Position numbers and translations under genes: made by a program. The notes beneath the pieces were generated by a model. That model did not search any database. It was given only the letters and a program-made list of their open reading frames with translations, and was not told the origin of the DNA. DNA of 64,000 bases from Neonectria sp. B-13 (taxonomy: Eukaryota; Ascomycota; Sordariomycetes; Hypocreales; Nectriaceae): NCBI GenBank assembly GCA_002682825.1, contig NOKP01000011.1, forward strand, positions 372,420 through 436,419, given 5' to 3'. Numbering within the stretch: position 1 is the stretch's first letter; each line of letters begins with the position of its first letter. Below, in pieces: positions 35,122 to 46,632 of this stretch.

Positions 35122-36099
35122 ATGGCAAACAGGAACGAAATTGAAGCTCCTGACTTCATTCATTTCACTAAGTTGAACCACCATAAGCCATACCCATTCA
35201 TCTCACCCACCCGACCGGAGGTCACGGCGGCTGGAAAGAATGTCGTCGTGACAGGTGGAGGAACAGGCATTGGCAGGGCTATTGCTGTTGCTTTCGGGCA
35301 GGCCGGTGCCAAGTCAGTTGCCATCATCGGACGCCGAGTCGACCGCCTCGAAGCTGCAGCAGCCGAGATCACCGCCACTGGTCCTGGCACTCGTGTCCTC
35401 TATGAGTCTGCCGACCTCCTCCAGCGAGCCGCTGTTGATGGTGCTCTGAAGAGCATCACGGACCAAGTGGGCAAGATCGACATCTTCGTATCCAACGCCG
35501 GTATCCTTCCGGAACCGGGGTTCGTGCTGGGTTATGATGTGCGGGAGTTAACTCGGGGCTTCGAGCTCAACGTCATCGGAGCTTTCAACGCCGTGCAGGC
35601 TTTTGTGCCGCTCGCGGCCCCTGGCGCGAAACTCTTCAACATCTCGTCAGGGATCGCTCACATCGCACCGATGCCTGGCATGTTTGCGTACGCGGCTACC
35701 AAGGCGGCCACCATCAAGATGTTTGACTATGTTGCGGCAGAGAACCCTGATCTGCATGTTGTTCATATTCAGCCGGGAGTGGTCGACACGGAGATCAACG
35801 CTGATTCATCGATGGAGGGCCAAGACGAGCGTAAGTCTATTCTTCCTTGATTATCTGTTCCCTTATACCTGGGATACGGGTGTTGGCGCTTTTGTTGTAT
35901 CTGGGTAACTCTGCTAACTTTGCTTACGACAGCCGAGCTCCCTGGCGCGTTCCTTGTATGGCTTGCGTCGCCGGAGGCGAAATTTCTGAAGGGAAGGTTT
36001 GTCTGGGCCAATTGGGATGCGGAGGAGTTGATTTCACGGGCGCAGGAGATTGAGAATTCGATGCTTTTGAAAGTGTATCTAGATGGCGTCTCCATGTAG
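35122..36099 (+). CDS. classical short-chain dehydrogenase/reductase, 291 aa
   Basis: Two exons: 35122-35830 and 35933-36099, in phase. The cofactor motif is VVVTGGGTGIGRAIA (Gly motif about 44-51), followed by a structural NAG (VSNAGIL) and the active site, with Ser in FNISSGIAH (about 175) and Tyr190/Lys194 in YAATKAATIKMF. The motif PGVVDTEI closes the substrate region. All catalytic residues are present, so this copy is intact, unlike the two SDR relics in the left part of the window. An Arg pair in IIGRRVDRL after the second beta strand suggests NADP(H) preference. The gene is divergent from the OYE gene with a shared promoter, consistent with two reductive or oxidative steps on one compound, which is inferred. 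Confidence 0.9.
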
Positions 36100-37189
36100 C
36101 TCGTCACTTGAACTTAAAGCAATAGCTCAGAGAATTGAACAAGTGTCTGGGCTGCTGAAGTTAAGGCGGTTATCTCAGCATTGGTTTTCGTTATTGCTTT
36201 CAGGGAGCAGGTGACTGTGAGATTGTGGGCACGAAGACTAAGCCAGTTCGAACAGCGATACCATTTACCATTGAGAGAATTGCGAGTAGCAATTAAAGCT
36301 GCTGCAACTAGAATTCTTCTGGAGAAGGGTCAGGGTTCGTAGGCTTAGTCAGGCAGTACCAAGTTGACCGTTAGCGGCTTGCTGTCGGACAACCAGTTGG
36401 GCCGGCTACTACACCATAAAAGAATGGGGTTTCATTAGTGGTTGTTGGTGGGACTGAGAGTCAGCCCTGCGTTCGAACACTGTCTACATTTCTGCCAATA
36501 TAGAAAGTTAAATAAAGCAGGAGACTGAGAGGCAATATTAAGACTAAAGGCTGAATGTAAGAGTGAGTGAATATGTCTTTTCTTCGAGGAGAGCACATAG
36601 TATCCTTATACTTTTCGAGACCTAGCTCAGGGTCACCCTTAGACCGCACAGCATGCCGAAGAGAGCAACGTTTATCACAGCCCGACAAACCCCACACTCC
36701 ATCTAACGAGCTGATGGATGGCAATCGAACCGAGCTGCTGTGCATCATACTAAGTTCGATTACCCCCCACACGGAGGCATTGCGGATGGTTAAGCAACCC
36801 ATATCAGGCACGTTCATGGCACGCATACACACTGGTGATTGTTTACAACCAACACAGATGATCGTCACGGCTCTTGAACATGCATGTTCACTGTTCTAAG
36901 TGTCTCCAACCGGCCGAGGCACCGGCCCGTGACGAATAGGTCATCACACAAACTGATGCCGGCCATGTCTTGCATTAGACTTGGTAGTTAGTTTTAAGCC
37001 AAGGGTCATCCGTATCCATTCCGTCACGTGCCCTTTGGTCCCGAACAGACGCGCGACGCGTCTCGGCAGGGTCGCTGCGGCCTCCGCAGAACATTTAAAT
37101 ACCTATGTTAGTGCCCATGAAACTGAATACCGCAAGAAAAGCTGTTCCCATCCTAAGCGACAAGAATACTGTCAAGCAGGAAGCTACTC
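36100..37189. other. intergenic, nothing recognised
   Basis: About 1.1 kb. Overlapping ORFs of about 110-135 codons on both strands (36461-36899) have no domain, no conserved look and no consistent splice partners. Confidence 0.35.
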
Positions 37190-38504
37190 ATGGCGGCAAA
37201 CGAGTCTCGGTCGGTGTGGTCCGAATCTGGTACGTTGACCATCGGATCCTCGCGCGAGCCATCTGCCAATCTCATGAGCGATGAAGACGACCCCCCCACC
37301 GACATAGAAGACGATCCGCTCATCGGCGAAGAAGACGATCCGCTCATACCGCCTCCTTCTGACATCTATCGCACCTTCCATGACGGAAAGGCAACATGGC
37401 GAGCTCTCCTGAGCAAGGCGAACAAGATGCCACCAGGTCTATGGCCAGCCGGGATGCTGGATCCATACTTTACTGAGAGACGTCCCCGGTCTGCCGGAAG
37501 AATTACCTCGCAGTCATGTTTTATACAGACGACCATGTTGGCATGTGCCTCTTTGCACTCGAGGCACGGAAACTATAACGGCAGATAAAAATGACGATGA
37601 GAACGATCCAACACTTGTTTACGGTCGACGGGTCGCATTCAGCCTGGTGACTGAGCACCCAATCCGTTGCGACGTCGTTCCAGAGGCTGCATCGTACTTT
37701 TTGGGGAATAGTACGGAGACGACCAATAGTCTTGCTCTCTTAACTATGTGCTGGTCGTATATCCTGTCCGTCCGATTTCTCGAGATGCAAGGTCGAGAAG
37801 TGCAATACTCTATCCACCGATTACGGCCACGGTTAGGAGAGCGCCATGGGCCACCCACGATCTATCTCGAAGGCGCGTCGCCCGCGCTCGTCAGGTGGCT
37901 CTGCGCGATCCTGAGCCCCAATTTGGGTTGGCGTGTCAGGGACAAAGGGCTGCCACCACCGTGGGCCGCTTGTTTCACGAGCGATATCCAACTCGTTGTC
38001 ACAGCTCTGGAGCCGACCGCAGACACGCTTTTGTCCCCAAGTTCTTCTGAAGCGACGGAACTTCTACTTGAGCTATGTCGACTGTTTCGCCTTGGAACTG
38101 ATGTGGATGAGAGTGCTGAGTGGGAATCAATACCGCCCTATAAGGCTGCTTTCTTCGCCGCGCTCATGCTTCCTTTCTACAAGTTCATGAATCTTCGTCC
38201 CCAGCTCCCTTCTCCGCATCTCACTGTGGCCCAAGGCAGCACATTCAGCAGCACCCACGAAAAACAGATCCGTCAGTATGTAAACGACCTACGGTATTTT
38301 ATGACTCTTAGCATCCATCCACCATCGCTTGGATCTGTACTGTGGAGCATATTTTGGCAACCAGACATCGATTGTAATCTCGTGAGCCCATGGCTTGCCT
38401 CGATGCTTGATACGCTGGAACCAACGATCAACGGGAAACAACTGGAGACTCTAGTCAAGGTATTGTCTCACGTAGGCTATAACACTAGCTATCTTAGCTT
38501 TTAA
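37190..38504 (+). pseudogene. conserved fungal protein of unknown function, frameshifted and possibly truncated
   Basis: Three plus-strand frames each hold a consecutive part of one protein. The first reads DEDDPPTDIEDDPLIGEEDD with an acidic duplication, then SDIYRTFHDGKATWRALLSK and MLDPYFTE. The second reads NYLAVMFYTDDHVGMCLFAL. The third begins DENDPTLVYGRRVAFSLVTE and continues through GPPTIYLEGASPALVRWLCA to PDIDCNLVSPWLASML. No introns connect them, so at least two frameshifts are present. The end (GYNTSYLSF) looks abrupt. The type is familiar from several fungal genomes as an uncharacterised protein, but I cannot name a function. A spliced functional form from 37600 onward is not excluded. 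Confidence 0.5.
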
Positions 38505-38650
38505 TACTTCTTAACATTATCAAATGTAATTCGCCACCCCACGCTCAGTATGTTACGCCCCATTTCAGCTGCCAACATAAACCAGTCGGGTTACAGTTTA
38601 CTACATTGGGAACCTTGACCATTATACCTCAAGACCAACATATCATTTCC

Positions 38651-39097
38651 CTATAGCTCAACCTCAGGCTCCGAACCAGCTCCCTTGTCCAGACCAGTAA
38701 GAGTGTAGTTCTGGCTCCAGTAAACAACACGGTCATCTGTTCGATCATTGAAGATAGCCTGGAAAGTGAACAGATTGTCTTTAGCTAGTTTGTCGGCAAA
38801 TTCGTCAAGCATGCGGTGGAAGTTGTTGCCGAATTTGATCTTGTACTCGCCGTCAGACAGATAGATGTCATCCTGCATTTGGCTGATATCTGATTCGAGA
38901 GTATTGAGCTGGTCAGGCTCACAATGCCAGCCGAAATCAAGCTTGCGTGGGAGATTATCGGGGACGCCACCGCTCCAAGTGATAGTGATCTCCTTGCTGA
39001 CGTCGAGGACTTTGGAGGGATCGGGGCCTGTGAACTTAAAGGCTTGGATGGCGGGAAGCGCAGCGAGAAGAGCGGTGATGAAGGCCTTGGTCTGCAT
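38651..39097 (-). CDS. small secreted protein, 148 aa, possible Kre9/Knh1-like fold
   Basis: Single exon. The first 19 residues (MQTKAFITALLAALPAIQA) form a clear signal peptide. The mature part starts FKFTGPDPSKVLDVSKEITI and TWSGG, a pattern like the Ig-like N-terminal domain of Kre9/Knh1 cell-wall proteins (fsgP.....v.itW). It later has YWSQNYTLTGL. Only one Cys is present (FGWHCEPD), so it is not a typical Cys-rich effector, and no GPI-type hydrophobic tail is seen. It is probably secreted to the wall or medium. The Kre9-like assignment is tentative; secretion is well supported. Confidence 0.7.
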   Translation of the reverse strand: MQTKAFITALLAALPAIQAFKFTGPDPSKVLDVSKEITITWSGGVPDNLPRKLDFGWHCEPDQLNTLESDISQMQDDIYLSDGEYKIKFGNNFHRMLDEFADKLAKDNLFTFQAIFNDRTDDRVVYWSQNYTLTGLDKGAGSEPEVEL

Positions 39098-40197
39098 TGT
39101 TGAAAGCGGTCTGGGATTTGGATTGAGGTTGTTTTGTCTTGAGAAGGTGTTGAGTAATAAGGGTGATGAACCAGAGACAGCTGATGTTAAATACTCTCAG
39201 AAATTCGAGGATTAAATTGGTGCCTAAAAAGTGTTACACGGACCATTTACTTATTATGTGTCCAAGCGCTGACAGGTGGTATGATTTTCGTCTCAGCTAT
39301 TGCCTTTCAGGGGATAGTGTTGAAGGATTCAAATGCTTGCAAGGGATGTGTCTGCCTTGCCGCTTCAACGTTCGCTCTCTACCAACGCGGGACAAAGGAC
39401 ACCTGTCCTTAACTTTCCATGGCCGTGCGCTCCTTCCAACGGCTTCCATGGTGTGTTGGGGCCAGCAGACATTGAAGTCCGGATAAGGTATAGGCATTAC
39501 AGTGTTTTTACTGGCTAGTAACCTCTTTCAACAATTAGTCCAAATTAGCTAGGATTAAAAGGGAGATAGAGACTGACAAAGTCTATCAAGGAAGTAAGCA
39601 AGAACATTAGCATGAGCAATGAATTTGAGAGCTATGATTGTCCAATTTTTGGCCAGATTTGAGTGATTCTATTGATCTTAAGACCCTTATTCTAGTGGTC
39701 TTGACGGTATTACGATTGCAGTCAATTTGACTGACTTTTCCCCTACTGGGAAGCTGAAAGGACAGATCGTGTCTCTTCCCCTGCTGCGACTGCAGCAAAG
39801 CTGGTTGGGTGTTCACAGCTTCGTTAGCTGTCATAGAGTCACCCCCGCCAAACACAATAATAACTTTATTATCTTTATTATTATAATTAATAATATTATA
39901 ATAGAGTAATAATATAAGAATTATAATTATATATTATAATATAAGTATATAAAAACCGGGGATATATAGAAAGTAAGGTTATAATATTATTACCTCTAAC
40001 ACTACTAGGCCAACGTGCAGTAACAATTGATTAATCATTCAACCCCTTTCCTAGGCATGTTGTATGACGAACTAGGCCAATTCCTCATTGATGCAACGTC
40101 TTGTATTATAGCCTCTGTATCATGGCGGTTGAGACAGTGCAACCAACATGTAAGGCACAGTCCACAATGAAATACAACAGTCCATCCTCACGTACCA
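39098..40197. other. intergenic with AT-rich tract
   Basis: About 1.1 kb, with no gene recognised. The interval 39851-39990 is almost pure A/T, with runs of TTATTA and ATAATA followed by TATATAAAAA. It is listed separately. Confidence 0.4.
39851..39990. repeat. AT-rich low-complexity tract
   Basis: About 140 bp composed nearly entirely of ATT/AAT-type runs, unlike its flanks. This could be a mutated (RIP-like) insertion remnant or simple low complexity. Confidence 0.6.
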
Positions 40198-41079
40198 ATG
40201 AAGCCCTCGCATCAACCCCCCTCAAGCACCGGCCAAGCACGCTGCACGAACATGCAACCGAATATTGGGCCAGTCCACGCCGGCCTTGTAGCCCGACTGC
40301 TCACCATTCTCGTTGTCAAAACGAAGAACCAAAGGTATCTACGACGGTTATGGAAGCCCTCGTCGGGCCTTATGTCTGTCTTCAACATTTGCATCAAGGT
40401 TAAGCCCTTCGAAAACCTGGCCGAAGACCACGCAATGCAGCTTATCGCCCGACACACTTCGATTCCCGTGCCGAAGGTCTATTGCGCTTTTGTCCATAAG
40501 GGCGACACCTACATCATCATGAGTCGCATCAAAGGACAAATGGCATGGCATGGCTGGCAAAGGCGTACTGAGCAGTCAAAAGCCCGGATACTCGACCAAC
40601 TTCGCCGGATGGTTGCTGAGCTTCGTTCCGTGACCCCCCCTGAGGGGGCAAGCATTGGCAGCGTTGATGGCGGGCCCTTCTACGACTGTCGGTTACCTTC
40701 TAAGCTCCTTTGGGGTCCCTACTCGACGACCCGTGACTTTCATGAGGCGCTGGCTGGCGCAGATTTAAACACCGAATATGGGAACCTACCTCCCGACGTG
40801 TCGGAGCTGTTTGATTTCTATCGACAGTCGAGCAATGAGCTGGTTTTGACCCATGGTGATCTAAGCAGTCTGAATATCTTAGTTCACGAGGACGAGGTAG
40901 TAGGCATTGCAGACTGGGAGACAGCCGGATGGTTTCCGGTGTATTGGGAGTATACATGTGCTAAGAATGTCAATCCTCAAAATTCTTTCTGGGCGGATGA
41001 GGTAGACCAGTTCCTAGTCCCGATGCCATGTGAGCTGGAGATGGAACGTATCAGGTCTAAGTACTTTGGCGCTTTTTGA
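40198..41079 (+). CDS. aminoglycoside-phosphotransferase-like kinase-fold protein, up to 293 aa
   Basis: The conserved part begins near ICIKVKPFENLAEDHAMQLI (Lys in the position of the ATP-binding Lys, Glu in the AED block), then TSIPVPKVYCAF and YIIMSRIKGQ. The catalytic loop is VLTHGDLSSLNILV (HGDxxxxN) and the metal-binding Asp lies in VGIADWETAGWFPVYWEY. These are the marks of fungal APH-family kinases, which probably phosphorylate small molecules. The first about 65 residues are unlike the family, so the true start may be nearer 40370 or on an upstream exon. The C-terminal end (RSKYFGAF) is normal. Function is unknown; the fold is confident. Confidence 0.75.
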   Translation: MKPSHQPPSSTGQARCTNMQPNIGPVHAGLVARLLTILVVKTKNQRYLRRLWKPSSGLMSVFNICIKVKPFENLAEDHAMQLIARHTSIPVPKVYCAFVHKGDTYIIMSRIKGQMAWHGWQRRTEQSKARILDQLRRMVAELRSVTPPEGASIGSVDGGPFYDCRLPSKLLWGPYSTTRDFHEALAGADLNTEYGNLPPDVSELFDFYRQSSNELVLTHGDLSSLNILVHEDEVVGIADWETAGWFPVYWEYTCAKNVNPQNSFWADEVDQFLVPMPCELEMERIRSKYFGAF

Positions 41080-41139
41080 GAATTATATGGGCTTCCTCGG
41101 TTTCGTGTTTGATAGACTTAACTACCTTATTGAGCTATT

Positions 41140-41560
41140 TCGCTCAAGGCACTCGTTCAATGCCACTAAGCATATCCCAAGTTGCTGCTTTGCTAGGATC
41201 GTATTGCACAGTTCCATCGAAACGTTGAGCAGCCTTCTTGTGTTCAATATACCACATGGCAACGTCTCGAACAGACTCCCAGTCGTCGACGGATGTTCCC
41301 AGAGCTCTTCCATCTTGCATAGCTTCCAATAGTGCCTCCCTGACCCACCAACATAATTCCATCCCTCCATCTCCGGCCGGATAGGTGTACGTTCAAAGAT
41401 AGACCGGAGCCGGCTCATGCTTTTGACCTTGCCGACCATAATGCGAACAAGCAGCATTGATGTTGGCGCCATGGAAACTTCTAGCTCCTCGTATTGCCAA
41501 ATCGACTGTGCTATAGGTGGACTACCGACAAAGCTGAGCTTTTACTTTGCATGGAACCGA
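41140..41560 (-). pseudogene. conserved fungal hypothetical protein, frameshifted
   Basis: The minus strand reads KLSFVGSPPIAQSIWQYEEL and MAPTSMLLVRIMVGKVKSMS, then RLRSIFERTPIRPEMEGWN. A one-base shift follows, after which WVREALLEAMQDGRALGTSV and AMWYIEHKKAAQRFDGTVQY complete what looks like a single domain, ending GIERVP. An in-frame stop also lies just upstream (FHAK then TAA). The set of blocks resembles an uncharacterised fungal family that I cannot name with certainty. Two lesions suggest a decayed copy. Confidence 0.45.
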
Positions 41561-42574
41561 CGCCGTCGACTACCAGCTGTTTCTACCTTCGGCCCGACTA
41601 TCAGAGCCCAGTGGTATCTAAGGGTGGTTAGAGAGTGAGTTAAGCAGGACGAGAGTGCACCAACGTGTATTCGAGTCCGGGCATGGTCGGAGCCCCTCTT
41701 CGAGCATATTAAGCAACATAAAGTCGGTCTTTCTCTGAAGGCATGTTTCGCTTGAGTCAAAAACAGAACGACAAATTGTTACAATAAAACCTGGACGGTG
41801 TGCGATTTCAGATAAAAGTATGAAGGTATGTAGCCATATATATAACATATGTAAGATCGGGATGCTGTAAATAGTTGTATGGGAAGCCGACACATGAGGC
41901 TGTTTCCTAATTTCTGGAACACACTTGGCCAAACCGCAGTGCTTTGGTTTGCTAGTTACTGGTCGCCATGGATCTACTTAGCGCTTACCATCTTTACGCG
42001 CTCGCGTAGAACATGGACAGCACTGTGTGTTGTAACTGTAAGAACCACGTTTCGTGTGTCCGGGCATGGTAGCCGCTACACTGCAAACTTCGGGAGAGAC
42101 CGGCTGCTCGAGGGAACAGTTGCATGCGCCCGGTTGGCTCAAGGCGCAAACTCGGACGCATGCCAATAACTCGTGAAGGACATGTAGTAACGGGCGAAGA
42201 AACAATGGCCGTTCAACTCACGCTTTGACCCATAACCGGGCATTAACAGTTACATGTTGTGTATATTACTTGCTATTTACTGTTTATTGCATTAAGTACT
42301 AAGCTTTAGACAGAGAATCAACTAATTTGTTTTGTTTTGAAATCTGGTCCCTCATTGTCACGCGGTGGCGCACGTGACACATATGACCAAATGGTGCTTG
42401 CTGGCGCTGTCTTTTTGGCGCCAGTCCAGCCCGTATCCCATACATTCACCAATTACTCGGCGGCACTTCAACCTGGACGATCAAAGAGCCTTTCTCTGGG
42501 GGGTTTTCAGCTATTCTGATCTGGAAGGACACTCGGCTTGGGATATGAGACTGACTTGAGCGAGTCGTATCACC
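41561..42574. other. intergenic, promoter of the rhomboid gene
   Basis: About 1 kb with short domain-less ORFs. The right end must contain the rhomboid promoter. Nothing else was recognised. Confidence 0.35.
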
Positions 42575-43594
42575 ATGTTGCGCTCACCCTTGAGATATTT
42601 GAGAAAGGAAGCGTCTAGCACCAAAGGCTTCAAGGCTCGTGTCTTCAATCGCGCTTCAGGAACATACACGGCGCGTTCGAATTATGTCCCTCGTCTTCGG
42701 ATTACCGGTCCGACGGTGTGGTGCCTTGCCGCAGCTGGCACATTTTATCTCGGCTGTGCCGGTTGGGAAGTCTATCAGGATGCCAAAGAAGCGAAGAAGC
42801 GACGCATGTGGCCGGCATCTGCCAGCTCTTCTGTTACATACGACCAGCTCGAAACCGCCAGAGCGGCTTCTCGAACACGGGATCGTTACTCCGGGCCAAT
42901 GCTGGAGCAGATATCTTCAGGGACGTTCAGTAATCTGGCTGGGGCAGACAAGATGATCGCCGGTACCATTGGACTAAATACGGTTATTCATGCAATATGT
43001 CGAGTTCTTCCCGGAATTCAGTGGCAGTTTGCACACGTGCCAGCCGGGCCTTTCAACTACACGCTTCTCACCTCAGTGTTTGGACATGCCGGCTTGCTCC
43101 ATCTGGGAGCTAACATGTACGGCTTGTACAACTTTGCGCCGCCGGTCGCTCAAAGTCGCGCTTTCGAACGCAGCGGCGCTCATCTCACGGCCTTTTACCT
43201 CTCAGCCGGCGTCTTCGCGAGCCTGGCATCCCATCTGACGTCAAAGTGGGCGTCCCCGCGGGCCCGCCGATCCGGGTTTCTCGTGCCCGGTCTAGGGGCC
43301 AGCGGTGCCATCTTCGGTGTTCTAGGCGCGTGGGCCATGTTGTTTCCGGATGCGCAGGTCGGACTCCTTTTGTTACCGGGAAGGCTCCCGGCAGACGAGG
43401 CGCTGATTGGAATTGCACTTTTCGAGACATATGGGCTTGCTGTGGGCTTCAAGTCTCTGAATTTCGGACATGCGGCCCATCTTGCTGGTTTGGCGATTGG
43501 AACGGGATATGTGTATTTTGATGGAAACCGACGAGTTTGGAAACCGGCGCGGAGATTTATGTTCCGCCAGATGAAGCGCCTTGGAGTGGTCTGA
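42575..43594 (+). CDS. PARL/PCP1-type mitochondrial rhomboid protease, 339 aa
   Basis: Single exon. The basic, Ser/Arg-rich N-terminus (MLRSPLRYLRKEASSTKGFK) looks like a mitochondrial presequence. It is followed by an extra membrane span before the six-span rhomboid core (TVWCLAAAGTFYLGCAGW), the 1+6 layout of PARL-type enzymes. The catalytic Ser lies in PGLGASGAIFGVLGAW (Ser243) and the His in FGHAAHLAGLAIG (His302). HAGLLHLGANMYGLYNF is the conserved second core helix. The enzyme would cleave membrane-anchored substrates in the mitochondrial inner membrane; in yeast Pcp1 processes Mgm1 and Ccp1. The motif set is complete, so it should be active. It may be a paralogue of the main Pcp1, which cannot be judged here. 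Confidence 0.88.
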   Translation: MLRSPLRYLRKEASSTKGFKARVFNRASGTYTARSNYVPRLRITGPTVWCLAAAGTFYLGCAGWEVYQDAKEAKKRRMWPASASSSVTYDQLETARAASRTRDRYSGPMLEQISSGTFSNLAGADKMIAGTIGLNTVIHAICRVLPGIQWQFAHVPAGPFNYTLLTSVFGHAGLLHLGANMYGLYNFAPPVAQSRAFERSGAHLTAFYLSAGVFASLASHLTSKWASPRARRSGFLVPGLGASGAIFGVLGAWAMLFPDAQVGLLLLPGRLPADEALIGIALFETYGLAVGFKSLNFGHAAHLAGLAIGTGYVYFDGNRRVWKPARRFMFRQMKRLGVV

Positions 43595-44570
43595 GAACTT
43601 GCCAAGAATATTCTCTAGATGTCAGCCGTAATTAACTAATACCCCCCTCATCAAAACACGGTTGCAAGCAAAGGGTCAATTAGTCAGATGTATTGACATG
43701 TACCTTCGCCTCGCCTTCGTTCTTGGGAAATTATTCGCCTCGTAATGCTCAAGTTGATGTTCTCGTTGATCGTTGACTCCTATGTGTGACTCGGGCGCTT
43801 CGCATATTAGGCAACAAGCAGGTGAATGTTTCAACAGAACCAGAAACTTACGCAAGGTCGTCATTAACTACAACTACGGGTGTTGGTAAGTTAGGCCTCA
43901 CTTTTAGTACACGGGTATAAGCCGACCCTCAACCCTTTTTGAAGTTTGGAGTCTCGTCATTGTAAGTAATCCCCAACGAGCACCATCCCCACGGCATGCT
44001 TAAACGCCAGATCTTCAGAAAGACCAATACTACTTGCACCAACTCCCCATGACATTAATGTGGCGAGATGCGGGATGCTCGGGTTCCGATATCCAAGCAG
44101 CCTGCTCCTCTGCACGCATCCTGACACTAGGAACATCCGGATTCTCCTTGAAACTAACGCCCGTTCTTTCTCGCCATGTGCCTGTAGTGATCTTGTATTT
44201 TCTTTCATCAGCTCCATGCAGCTCCTCTTAATAACATCTGGGTCTGGCTAGTCTCGCTTCCCTCGCAGGTCGTCATCTCACGCCGTAAGGCCAGAGAACA
44301 TTTTGTGAATAAAGAGCAGGATAACGATCATAGCATTAGCGCACACACAACTTAATTGGAAGAAATAAAAACTACCAGCGTAAATACACAATCGTGGACT
44401 AAGCAATAAACCACCATGTTGCTGATCAGTCTGCACCCACGGGTCTGCTAACCCCGGGCGTCCCTCACTGGGCTTCGAGTTTCCCACATACTTGCAGCTC
44501 TAGAGAGACGCTTCAAAACAATAGACAAAGTACAGTTCAAGTTTCAAACACGTCTTTGTCAGCCACACTT
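43595..44570. other. convergent intergenic region, nothing recognised
   Basis: About 1 kb between the rhomboid stop (plus) and the stop of the 665-aa gene (minus). Small ORFs have no domains. Confidence 0.35.
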
Positions 44571-46632
44571 TCATTGTCTCCTCTTGGATCCCCCCTTACC
44601 CTTGGCCACGCCTCGTCGGCTGCTGCTCTTGGCCTTTTTCTTCGTCGCCCCTGGAAGTTTCGTGTCCTCTGCGGGTGAAGGGGATTTTGGCGGCTCCAAG
44701 GACTTGGTGTGTGACCTCAGGGAAGCGTCAGGCGCGAGAGCCATGTCAGAAGCAACTCGCTGCGCCGCAACTCGTGGGCTGCGGCGAGGTGCTTGAGGCA
44801 TCGCCGCAGTACCATCCACGGGCCGGCGTGAATGCGTGGCTGCAGATAGTATGGTCTGTGAACCCTGGGAACTGTTCTTGGTATCATCAAGGTCTTCGTC
44901 CAGGGTTTCATTCAGGGTTTCGCCCTGGTCTTCGTCCTGACATTCGTCCATGTCTTGATCTTGGCGTTTGTCCTGGTTCTCGTTCTGGTTCTCGTCCAGG
45001 CTTTTCTTGTCCAAGGTTTCGTCCAAGTTTTCATCCACGTCTTCCACGACGCGAGGCTTCGGACCTGCCTCTCTGGTTTTGGACGGGGCGACTGCGCTGC
45101 TGCTCGAATGCGAGCCCGACTCACTGTGGTTCACTTTCTGCCGCTTGGTGTTTGATTTTCTCGATCGCTCTTCATTGTCGGCGATTGGCCTTTTCGTAGT
45201 CGTGGATCCGGCCTCGTTCGCCTCCATGTGCAACATCTCGGCCTCGACCAAAGGAACCTGCTCCAATATCCAGTGCAGCAGGATCCTGTGGTGGTCGACA
45301 CTCTTCCTCTTCCCCGCACAAGGGTCCCCCAGCTTAATGAACTCGGTGAGGGAACGGTACTGTGCCCTGACCTGCACTATGTCGGCTTCTGCTTCTAATA
45401 GTTTAGTAGCAGCAGCTCGGACCTTTAAGAATTGACTTGAACCGGGAATATGTGTGTCTTTCTGTGTTGACATGTCGGCCTTTGCCGCTTCCATCTTCGC
45501 CGCCTCAGCGACCTCCGACCTCGCCGCCTCAATGATCTCTAACTTCGCCTCTTCAATGGTCTTGAAAGCCCTCGCCTCTTTTCTAGATTCTCGCCTTGTC
45601 GGACGCCTCAAATTTCGCAAGGATGCATGGGTGTCGTGAGGCTTTATTAGCTTCGCGTCCACAAGCTCCTGCATGGCCTTGTCGTCTTCCATCTTTGAGC
45701 ACTCGAGGGATCTGGTGTACTTGTCGAGCCACCAGTACTCAAAGTTGAGATATTCGATCCATGTTGTTAACTTGTCTTGTTTCTTGATGTCTTCATTGAG
45801 TTTGAACGGCTGGGTGAAGTTATGCCGGGTTAGGCGGCGCTTTACAGCCTCAGTGTAGTCGGCGAACCCATCACAGTCTCCTTCTCTGCACCAACTCCGC
45901 TGCCATTTCCGCTCACGTTGATTGAGCTCCCATGAAGACTTGTAAAACGATTGATCAGAGTCAGTTTCAGCTGCCCACTTGAGATACTCGGACTCCCTTT
46001 GAAGGGGGTTCTGGTCGCGTTTGAACCGCTCGAAGTATACTGGAAAGGTGTCGTCATCTTCGAGGTCCCGGTTATCTCGCTGCCACTTGCGGAAATCCCG
46101 CCACCTCCTGAATTGTGCTGTGAACACTCGCCATTCTTTCAGCGCCGAGTCCGGAAATTTCCAGGGTTCTAGCATCTCGTAATATGCCTTTGGGTTTCTG
46201 GAGACATGCTCAAGCAGATCGATAGGGAATAATGGGCGGCCACCGTCGCGGACGAGGTCGTGGTAGTACATGATTTCGTATTCTCTGGACAGGGCGTCTG
46301 CGCGCTCGTCGAGATCGAGATGGCTCGGGCTCGGGCAGGCCGTCGGGCTCGGGGCCAGGGCTTGTGCTTGGGCCCTGGATCATCGTCAGCGACCAATATA
46401 AATAGTACGCATGAAGCTAGCTAGGAATGATGGCCTACTTCAACCTCTCCACGGATTGGCTTTGCTCGGCCTTTGACATCTTACTCCACCCGTCAACGGG
46501 AAGCTGGTAAGCGCCGTTGGGAAGGCGGTGTTTGTTCAGCAGATCGGCAAGCTTTGCCTCGTCCAAGGCAGCAACGTCGTCCATGGTCAAACCTGCAGCA
46601 GTCGGCCCTGAGGACGACATGATTCCATCCAT
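44571..46632 (-). CDS. 665-aa charged protein of unknown function, disordered basic C-terminus
   Basis: Two exons: 46439-46632 and 44571-46374. The short N-terminal part (GLTMDDVAALDEAKLADLLN) is followed by a conserved-looking, Trp/Arg/Glu-rich core (residues about 110-310). Core blocks are PKAYYEMLEPWKFPDSALKE, RRWRDFRKWQRDNRDLEDDD and WIEYLNFEYWWLDKYTRSLE. Helical EA-rich repeats (EAARSEVAEAAKMEAAKADM) come next. An acidic Asp/Glu/Gln repeat region (DENQNENQDKRQDQDMDECQ) and a Lys/Arg/Ser tail (KKKAKSSSRRGVAKGKGGSK) end the protein, a nuclear-type composition. I recognise the general type as a fungal-specific protein, often misnamed ankyrin 2,3/unc44, but no function is known to me. It is divergent from the FHA kinase. 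Confidence 0.75.

Noticed and set aside
36461..36899. Overlapping 110-135 codon ORFs on both strands
   Set aside because: Each lacks a domain and splice context, and the two overlap; probably chance.
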